In this document: positions 56,276 to 64,000 of the stretch, piece after piece | Position numbering within the stretch: position 1 is the first letter of the stretch | Layout of the letters: every line of letters starts with the position of its first letter | DNA from: Carposina sasakii | Lineage: Eukaryota > Arthropoda > Insecta > Lepidoptera > Carposinidae | Reading direction: 5' to 3' | Length of the DNA: 64,000 nucleotides | NCBI GenBank assembly: GCA_014607495.2 | Contig: CP053149.1 | Coordinates: 15,078,120-15,142,119 of the forward strand | Notes under the pieces: generated by a model | The model's input: only the letters and a program-made list of their open reading frames with translations | Told to the model about the DNA's origin: nothing | Database searches by the model: none | Translations under genes and position numbers: made by a program

Positions 56276-58430
56276 GAGGCTTAAACATTACGCAAAAGAA
56301 GTCGTAAGCAGACGCTAGTACTCAAATAATGTATCTACATTACTTTTCTCATTGTAAATAGGGATGTAAGTTACCTATACGAGTATTATTTAGGTCAAAA
56401 AATTTTCAACACAAATTACATCAAATCTTCATTTAGCATAAACTCCATTTAGACGGCAAGTAAACATTGTTGTTCGTGTCCCACTCTCGCATGGATGAGT
56501 TTAATGTTGCCGTCTCACTACAGCGTGTAATGCTTACGATTTTGATGGCATCACTGACACTTCCCTAGGGGGTGATTATACTAAAGGGGAGTACAGATGT
56601 TTCGAAAAATGACTCGCGGTTTCATGGTTTCAACATGGACTCATTCTTTACACAGGGACAATAAATAAACCTGAGAAAAACTTATTCAATTTATTGCCAT
56701 CGAGTGTTAAAAAAATAATTCAACTAACTGCTTTCGAGTGTCCCTAAACTTATTCTAGATTAACCGACATGCTACTAACCGACTAGGTGAAGCTATCTAC
56801 TTCTAAAGTTTATTAAATAGACACGGATGTGTTCCCAAAAATGGGGTCGTGAAGGAGATATTACAGCCACGTTTACCATATCGGGCACATATAGCAGATG
56901 TGACAAGATGCCGGTTCATGGCTTGAGAGAACGCGCCTAAATTCCTATGTCGACGCTTACGATATGCACGGAAGGAGATGCAGCTGATGTATTCTAGTGA
57001 AGCCCCGCATCAGTACAGGCATTTTAAAATAGCAACCAATGTAAATAAGTCTTAATATTAAACAAAAAATGGAAGCGAGTCATATTTTATCGTGCGGAAA
57101 ATCGGGAACAGAATACAACGGCGGATATGTATCTTCTGACTTAATTATCGCTTTGAAGGTAATAAAATTGTAATGTGCGCGTTTGCCTAAATTTTCGTGG
57201 TTCTTGTAAAGTTCTTTGTCTTTTAAATAAAAATAGTATTAACAACAGAATTTGATTAGCTAGTGAGATGGAAAATGAAACAAGGATCTAATTAAATGAT
57301 TGTAAGAAACTTCAACAGGTTGTGTTTTAAAGTATCTTGCGACCGCATGTTTGGATGGACTTTACAAAAAATATAGCTTTATTTCCAAACTACAATCCTA
57401 GGGAAAAAAAGTTTGCCTTCAGTATTTACTCGTATGTCCTAATATCTAGGGAACTCCTATATGAATTTTAATTTGATCAGGAGTTTTATATGTTATATAG
57501 ATACGAGTAGATGCAGATAGATGCATATAGATGCAGACAGACAGTCTCCAATTTATGTGTGATTAGTATGATTCACCAAATGACTTATGGCACTGTAAAG
57601 TTTACACTCGTAGTATAAACTGTAGGTACCTACTAGCACATACACCTAATTACACCTACACCTACACTTAACGATCTGCTAATAGCTAACACTATTAATT
57701 GGCAATTTAGTCGGAAGCCGTTGGTGTTTGTTATTTATTAAGTGTACCCAAATGCATTTAAATTATTTATGAAACACTAATAAAGGCTGTAATCCAAAGT
57801 TTAAAATGTGAACCAATTTTTAGCTGACTACGGAAAATACAAAAGAGAGGTTCTTCTTTCCAGTATCAAAGTGAAAATAAATCAAGTTACACAGACATAA
57901 TATATGAAAATGGGGTAGTTTCTTATGGTTGAATCTTAATAACATTTTATGCTTATCAGAATAAATTATCAAAACCATACCTATCTGTAAAATTACAATT
58001 TGATTATGTGTCCAAATGATGTAGTAATAAGCCTTCAAAGTTATGTGGGCAAATCCATTTTTCGAATGTGAAATTAATTGAAAATTACAACATCACATGT
58101 CCATCTACATCATTTACAGCAACTTTTGTTCTGTGACCATATTTGTAATCGCAATATTTAATATAGCTGTAGAACAAAATTTCTTTCACGTGCATACAAG
58201 TTACGTTGAAAGAGTGACGTCACGTCGTGGTAGCCGTTTGTATGGAGCGTTTTTTGGCAAGTCTAAAATTGTGATTTTAATATCCTTATATCCCGGAAAG
58301 TTTTCACGATAGCGAAGTTTTTCTTTCGCAAATGTTTCTTTTATTTTATGATCTTTCGATATAAATACAAATAAAAAAACTGTCAACTATCCTATTATAA
58401 TATTATATTTAATGTGGTATATTTAATGTG
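56276..58430. other. Gene-free stretch with repeat D8
   Basis: D8 (56845-57022) is the best-preserved D copy: 'GGTCGTGAAGGAGATATTAC', 'ACGATATGCACGGAAGGAGA', 'TGCAGCTGATGTATTCTAGT' and 'GAAGCCCCGCATCAGTACAGG' in order. The rest is AT-rich and unrecognised, with a short AGATGCA repeat at 57509-57540. Confidence 0.55.
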
Positions 58431-58532
58431 GTGGCAAAAACCCCCCATGGCAGTAGCCTTGTGGCGTGCCCTGGGGGAGGCCTACGTCCAGCAGTGGGCT
58501 GCAATAGGCTGGCGAACAAGATATTTAATGTG
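58419..58532 (+). mobile_element. Retroposon copy S7 with 12-bp duplication
   Basis: 90 bp insert (58431-58520) between ATATTTAATGTG copies (58419-58430 and 58521-58532). It keeps only 'CCCCCCATGGCAGT', 'GCCTTGTGGCGTGCCCTGGG' and 'CCAGCAGTGGGCTGCAATAG'. The GAT tail is replaced by GGCGAACAAG. It is the shortest copy. Confidence 0.88.
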
Positions 58533-59588
58533 AACAGTGATATTGTATTAAGTATCTAATAGAGATAGCTGCACTTTTGGAAATTATCGCCATTCTTATC
58601 AGAAGAGAGCCCTACCTACTAAACACAAAATCAACCTTTTTGGTCTTCGTTAAGTAGTCTTTGACAAGTAGATGACTGAAAAAAACTTACTTAAAATGTC
58701 TGAAACATTATCTTCAAAAAACTAAATATTGTGTAGTTTTCAGTACAAAATAAGTATTCCAGTAGTATAACCCGTAGCTTCTCTTTAAAAATATATAAAA
58801 TCCCAAGCAGCGGGAAACTATTGCACGATGTGTGGCGTGGCACAGTGAAAGGGTTTTCATTCCTGGACCTCACTGCTTATTACAACTGTGTATTGTATGG
58901 GTCACAAGCTCACAATATCGAGGAATACTTTTGTACTTTCACGCGTTGAAGAGTGAGGGTATAATTTTAAATCCAGATACCTCGATGGCTTCTACCATGA
59001 ACGTTTAGCATGATTGCTTTCATCGTAGAAACGTGACGTCGCTTTACACTGCTTATATATATAAGATAGATAATAATATAATAATAATTCCTGATTACGA
59101 TATCAACTTGTCTTTATTCACAGTTTTTACATTCAATGAGATTATTTTATTAAAAGTAACAAGAATTAGAAAAATAAGATGTCCAACGGTCCCAAAAGCC
59201 TCATCGCGAATCAAAAATGAAGCCAAACAAAAAAGTATGATGTCTTCAATATGTCAAAATCTGTGTAGTTTCCTGGGTCAGCTAAGGGTGTAGTGGCCCG
59301 GTGGTGGGTGAATATAGACCTCCCTCCAACTTCACCCGGCTCTATCATGTGATACCTCTGCCACATTTTGCCAACTTCTGCGGAACTTGTCGAGATCGTC
59401 TGCTTTCCATATTTTATGGATAACAATCCCAAAGCGGACACGTGCGATTGTAATTACAACATTCATTAATTGTGTACCTATTTAGGCCTTTTTCCTGCCT
59501 GTGATAATCGAATGACAATGTAAGTGTAAGTAATGTGTTGGATTTTAGAGGTTCATAATAATTTGTGGTTTACTAATTTACTAATTTC
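58533..59588. other. Gene-free stretch with a J fragment
   Basis: The J core ('GGGTGTAGTGGCCCGGTGGT') at 59277-59325 is followed by 'CTCCCTCCAACTTCACCCGG'. Nothing else recognised. Confidence 0.5.
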
Positions 59589-59821
59589 TATAATCCTGAG
59601 GATGCCACGGTTGTTGGCGAAACATATGTAGATTATTTATCTAGTTTTTGATTTCGGAATGGTGCAATGTATCGTCTTGCATGCTAGGTGCTCGGGTCTG
59701 GTTTCTCATGGCGATTGTGGTTAGTGCAAGTGCCTGTTGTCGCAATTATGAGTTATCAGATCCGAGGGTCAGTGGAGGGTGTAGGGCCCGGTGGTGGGCG
59801 CACCCATAGTGAACGAATGAC
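59589..59821 (+). repeat. Dispersed repeat family J, copy J2
   Basis: 233 bp in the orientation opposite to J1: 'CCTGAGGATGCCACGGTTGT', 'TGGCGAAACATATGTAGATT', 'TCGTCTTGCATGCTAGGTGC', 'GGAGGGTGTAGGGCCCGGTG', 'GTGGGCGCACCCATAGTGAA'. Similarity to J1 is high across its length with no frame. Confidence 0.75.
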
Positions 59822-59941
59822 AATCGATTACAACAGGCCTAAAAAGGTACGAATTAAAAAGCAGTTGAATCAGATAAACTCACTCCTTGCCCTAAACAAA
59901 TAGAATGACAGGTGAGCAGTTTTGCACATTTTCGTGCATAA

Positions 59942-59960
59942 GATCACTTAATAAGTGATC
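59942..59960. repeat. 19-bp perfect palindrome
   Basis: GATCACTTA-A-TAAGTGATC. No neighbour to explain it; it may be chance or a protein-binding dyad. Confidence 0.7.
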
Positions 59961-60119
59961 GACACTCATATTCATGTCGGGCAGGATCAACTACCATCTA
60001 TATCAATATGCTTCATACATAGTTTATAAAGTTGTGTAAGACTAAAATAACTTCCTAAAACGTGTTTGATTGAGCTTTGTCTAAGTTTATCAAAGTAGCA
60101 AATCAAACAAAAAGGTGCT

Positions 60120-60400
60120 ATATAATCATGAAATGATCTACCTACCGAAAGATTTTTTATCGATTGCCCAAACCATATCAATGTGGCCCAGTTACCTTTT
60201 CATGAAATGCGACCATTTCATGAAATGCGACCATAGAAATGCGAATTTCATGAAATTCAATTTACGAATGGCCACGACAATCTACGGTATATATATATGT
60301 CTGGCCATATTGTTAAATTGATCATTTTGAAATGGTCGAGCATTTCATGAAGTGTCGCATTTCGAAGTGGCCAATTCAATTTGACCAGATGTTAAATCGT
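60120..60400. repeat. Cluster of TTTCATGAAA palindromes
   Basis: TTTCATGAAAT or close forms occur at about 60124, 60199, 60216, 60248 and 60343, often followed by GCGACC or preceded by it in reverse, with CGCATTTCGAAGTGGCC near the right edge. Another outlier pair lies at ~60948-60990. The region has no frame. The symmetric arrangement suggests a decayed MITE or a protein-binding cluster. Confidence 0.65.
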
Positions 60401-63369
60401 CTACATTTCAGATTTTTCATCCACGTTTGGCCAAATCGTATCAGGGTGTCATAAAATCGAATTGTAAGAGCTTACACCATATAAATTCCATAAGGTATGA
60501 TGTATGATTTTTTTGCCAATTTATGTGATTCACAATATAATATTTAAAAACATAAAAATTTGGCAAGCATTGGCACATCGCCGGACGCTGCCTGGGCACG
60601 CTCGCTCCGCTGCTCGGCTCGTGCTAATTTGTCATAGTCTAACCTAACCTAACCTTCGAATCAGGTTTTTGTTTAACAATATTATTATAAACCACCATTA
60701 AGTAAAACATTATACAATAACACACTATCCGTGAACTTCTTATAGTCACCCTACTCTCTTTATTGACCTAAAAAGAAAAATGCCATCTTCACACATAAAT
60801 AAAACGCGCTGCGTCTGACTGATGATTATTACTATTTCTTACGATATATTAATCTTGACCACTCTAAATTGATCGGGCGTTTATGCCCAAATAGAAACGG
60901 GGGATTTTTAAGCATCACCATATCGATGTCCACATACAGTTGAACTTCATGAAATGACCATTTCTGAAAGCTCGACCTTTCATGATGATAAATTAGCGTG
61001 ATGTATATACAGTATATATATATATGTTCCATTTATTTATTTATGTCTAACGTGCATAACCTAGTTTTGCCTATGAAATCGCTTACGCCTCTAACTTAAG
61101 GCAGATCGTCATTGGCATCGGTAAGTTGATATCAAAAGCAATTAAATTTCTTTTCCGCTAGTTATCCGACTCCGAGTGTTTAATTAAACAACTGAGGTGT
61201 CTTAAATCTCAGCATTCCCAGCTTTTCTGGATAGGTTTCTAGTAAAAAATCTTTATCTATTTTATTCAATAGAAAATGCCTTAGGTTTCATCTGTTTGCG
61301 ATAAGGTTTATTACGTTTAAATAAAAAACAACATCCAAATGGACTACTTTACCATGGCTTCTTATATTCAGCTCTTGAAGCTAAAGGCTCCAATTTAATC
61401 ACCTATTTTAACAATTAATCATATTTTTGATTGTTACGGTCGTAAATCGGTGTTAGACAGTCACAAATAATAAATAATATGACTCTAAAGCCACATTTTG
61501 TCAGATTTTTAGTTTAACTTCGGTATACGCTCGGAGATTTAATAAGACTATACAAAAATCCGACCTCAACCTCAAATGTAACACATTATAGTAAAAATAT
61601 GTACCTATAATAAAGCCTTACAGTAAAAACCGTCCCCACAATTTCTGCGGCTATCAATTTGTCCACTATTTATTCATTAGTACACAGAGCTGCCCTAATG
61701 AGGTCTCATCCCTTCAAGTCAGCTGATTGGACCTTATTAAGTTAATAGAGGGTAGCTTTTGCAGTGCTTCAAGTTTTTGCCCTATCATTCTGAGAGTCTG
61801 TTTGTCGATAAAAAGAGTTATTTTCGAGATGAGTGAGGCTAATGTTATTACATTTGTTTGCTTTTCGCATTTGGTGTTCGTTAGTAAACATTAATTTATC
61901 TGTTTTGCTTTATTTTTAGGTATTTCATGATTTTCACCTTTTTCCAAAATTTCAAAAATCTGAATATTCTAGAGAATACGTGGGCACAGTAAATAATTAA
62001 ATTGGTCTCTATTGAGGGATCGCCCGCCACCGGGCCCTATACCCTCCGCTGACCCTCGAATCTGCCTACTCATGATCACGAACACAATTAAATTGGTGTA
62101 TAGGTATATACAACAATTTCATTGGCTATTTAAAAAGTTGCAATATTACTGAAAAATAGATTTCAAAAAGGTGGTTATGATTACTCATCAATATTTGAAT
62201 GGGTTTTGCTTATAATGGGTGTTTGTGTTCATCTGGCTTCCTCCACTGAGCTCCCCAAATTCCAATTCAGGTACCTTCGAATTTTTATTTCTATTAATGT
62301 TTATTTGAATAGAAACGTTGTGTGAAGGGTATGGTTTACGTTGGAATTTTCAAACTGGGGTCTATTTTCGTATTCGTTTGCGAGTACTGAACTAATACCC
62401 AGGGGAAAGCATTTTGGTTAGGTTAGGTTAAGCATAGTTTTCTTGGATCCTAGTACCCGCAAACTATTACGGTCATTTTTAGACCCAGTTTTGACAACGC
62501 CTATGCATTGGTCAATGGATACACCCAATGGAGGTCCACTCGGTTTCTATTTAAATTTCGTCATATACTTTAACAATGGACAAACATTGATATCGCGTTC
62601 TAGAAAAAGTTGAAATATCTCCGCTCCTGCGCATATGTGTGTGTTGTTATTGGTACCAATCGATTGGTTTTTTCATACAAATAATTCAGTAATACAATGT
62701 TCGATATAATTATGTGTAAGTTTTATGATAATCGCCAAAAACCTACGTAGATTTCGGTTAGAAATTTGGGAGTCTCTTATTGGCTGCTGCGAGAGAACAA
62801 AGAGTCTGTCAGACAAATGCGACATTAAGGTCAGTTTACAATAACATTTTAATTACTGCGATATTACATCTTAGGTTTCTCTCTACAATATACGAACATG
62901 ATGAACACACATAGAAAAAAACATGAAATACTAGGACAACCGAAATCAAATACATTTTTTCCCGAAAGCTAAATCAATTTTGATAAAATTTCATGAGGCT
63001 ATCTGTAAAATTTAGCGAAAATTATCAACGAAATCGCAACTATTCTTTCGTTCTCCCTAATGGTTTACTGAAAGAAATCTCTTTTAGAGATAAGCTTGCG
63101 ATTGTACTATTTTTATTTTCATAACTTTCTTTTAAATATGATAATAATTATGTATTTACAATATTCAGTGCTGATGCGAGGCACCAGAAGAATACGTCAG
63201 AATGTCGTAAGACTAAGGAACTCGGGCATTATCTAAGGTGATAAACCAGAAACTTGTAACTGGTCATTTACTGTCCCTCATTATGTTAAACGTGTCTATG
63301 GTATCTCCTATGATCCCGCACTTCTGATTACCCGATTCCAGAACCAAGGCCATGTACTCGTATGTGTGT
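60401..63369. other. Gene-free AT-rich stretch
   Basis: No gene. Contents noted: TTAGG-type triplets (60639-60654, 62416-62430); TA-rich run at 61011-61025; J fragment at 62013-62075 (minus); D9 fragment at ~63170-63335 ('GCACCAGAAGAATACGTCAG', 'AATGTCGTAAGACTAAGGAA'). Confidence 0.5.
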
Positions 63370-63370
63370 A

Positions 63371-63716
63371 ATATGATGATGATCTCCGACCGTATTTCGG
63401 CCAAGGCGACCAATCTCTACGGAGATTGGCCAGGTACGCAGGAGATATTATAGTGCACAAGTGTGTGCGCAAACACAGATGCACTCTCTATTCCGTTACT
63501 CTCATAGTCCGATGGGACGGAAAGCCTACACGGCCGGAGAGAGATCAGGCGCAGGACCAACGGTTTTACGTGCTTTCCGAGGCACGAGCTAAGTGACAAT
63601 TTTGCAACATTAAAATCTGTACATAAAATAAATTCATCGGTACAGGCCCGTGACTGGGATCGAACTTAAGTCTCCCGCTTGGAAGGTGCACGTCTTAACC
63701 ACTGGGCTATCCAGCA
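63371..63716 (-). mobile_element. SINE family Q, complete copy with tRNA-like head
   Basis: On the minus strand it begins at ~63716 with TGCTGGATAGCCCAGTGGTT (box A TAGCCCAGTGG, 63699-63709). It continues to box B GTTCGATCCC (63656-63665), then a body shared with 19669-19872, and ends in a GATCATCATCAT-type tail. ~345 bp. The head is a tRNA relative but its ends do not pair well, so it is a polymerase III-driven SINE. The family body lacks any frame of interest. A clear target duplication was not found in the AT-rich flanks. Confidence 0.88.
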
Positions 63717-64000
63717 TATAATAATATATACATTATATTACATATATAATGAATATAATGAAATCACTGTAAAAGTAAGCAGCCGTATAATACACGAGGT
63801 GTTATAAAGTTAATATAATGGTAAAATATGCAGGCAGTGACGTCACACCCAACGATGCTGAAAATTCTACGTCCCATTTGTTTTCCGTGCCATGCGTAAC
63901 TTAACATATTGTTACTAAAATAGTCTTTATTTACATACTTACATATACACGTATGTTTTTCCGAAATTGTGTAGCTATAACTGCAGAATCATTTACAAGA
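63717..64000. other. Gene-free AT-rich end of window
   Basis: (TATA)-rich run at 63716-63765, then unique sequence. Nothing recognised. Confidence 0.5.

Noticed and set aside
52703..62430. TTAGG triplets as evidence of a telomere or telomere fusion
   Set aside because: Each run has only about three units, in mixed orientations, far too little for telomeric DNA.

Overview
The window reads as lepidopteran (moth or butterfly) nuclear DNA made almost entirely of intergenic or intronic sequence and transposable elements. It is AT-rich. It carries several copies of short Helitrons that end in the lepidopteran-type 3' hairpin and CTAG ("GTCGCGGGCGTCCACTAG|T"), retroposons with (GAT)n tails, tRNA-headed SINEs and many small inverted-repeat elements. 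I find no host protein-coding gene, rRNA or CRISPR array that I would defend. The longer open frames all belong to mobile elements or run antisense to them.

Layout. 1-9.6 kb: end of a MITE (family A), a 570-bp fold-back element (411-980), three Lep1-like Helitrons and a complete (GAT)n-tailed retroposon with a perfect 15-bp target-site duplication (8855-9166). 10,179-15,289: a complete-looking 5.1-kb Ty3/gypsy-type LTR retrotransposon on the minus strand. Its two 455-bp LTRs look identical, but its coding region is a scrambled mosaic with two protease modules, two RT pieces and only the tail of an integrase. 15.3-27.4 kb: unique AT-rich DNA with scattered SINE, LINE and MITE copies. 27,471-30,961: a Tc1/mariner-superfamily transposon with about 487-bp terminal inverted repeats and a frameshifted DDD transposase. 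Its left TIR is split by a 785-bp non-autonomous element (here called X), which itself contains a Helitron fragment. Two more TA-flanked MITEs follow directly, up to 31,476. 31,709-32,263: a hAT-type MITE with a perfect 8-bp duplication. 32,799-33,583: a second copy of X, differing from the first at five positions. 35,837-36,237: a 5'-truncated LINE with a 10-bp duplication and an open C-terminal frame. 39,061-40,915: a 1.86-kb TA-flanked element of unknown family holding a 134-bp duplication and an array of 41-bp monomers. 41-64 kb: unique AT-rich DNA with more copies of the same families, two tRNA-like SINE heads near 47.6-48.0 kb and a SINE with a tRNA-like head at 63.37-63.72 kb.

How the parts relate. 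The LINE at 35.8 kb and the (GAT)n-tailed retroposons share their last ~45 bp, as expected if LINE machinery mobilises or generates them. The gypsy element has intact-looking ends but cannot make its own enzymes, so it was probably copied in trans by a relative. The mariner, MITE B, MITE A and element E all use TA target sites.

Limits: all assignments come from reading motifs, repeats and boundaries by eye. No database search was run, and family names are the best match to known structural hallmarks.
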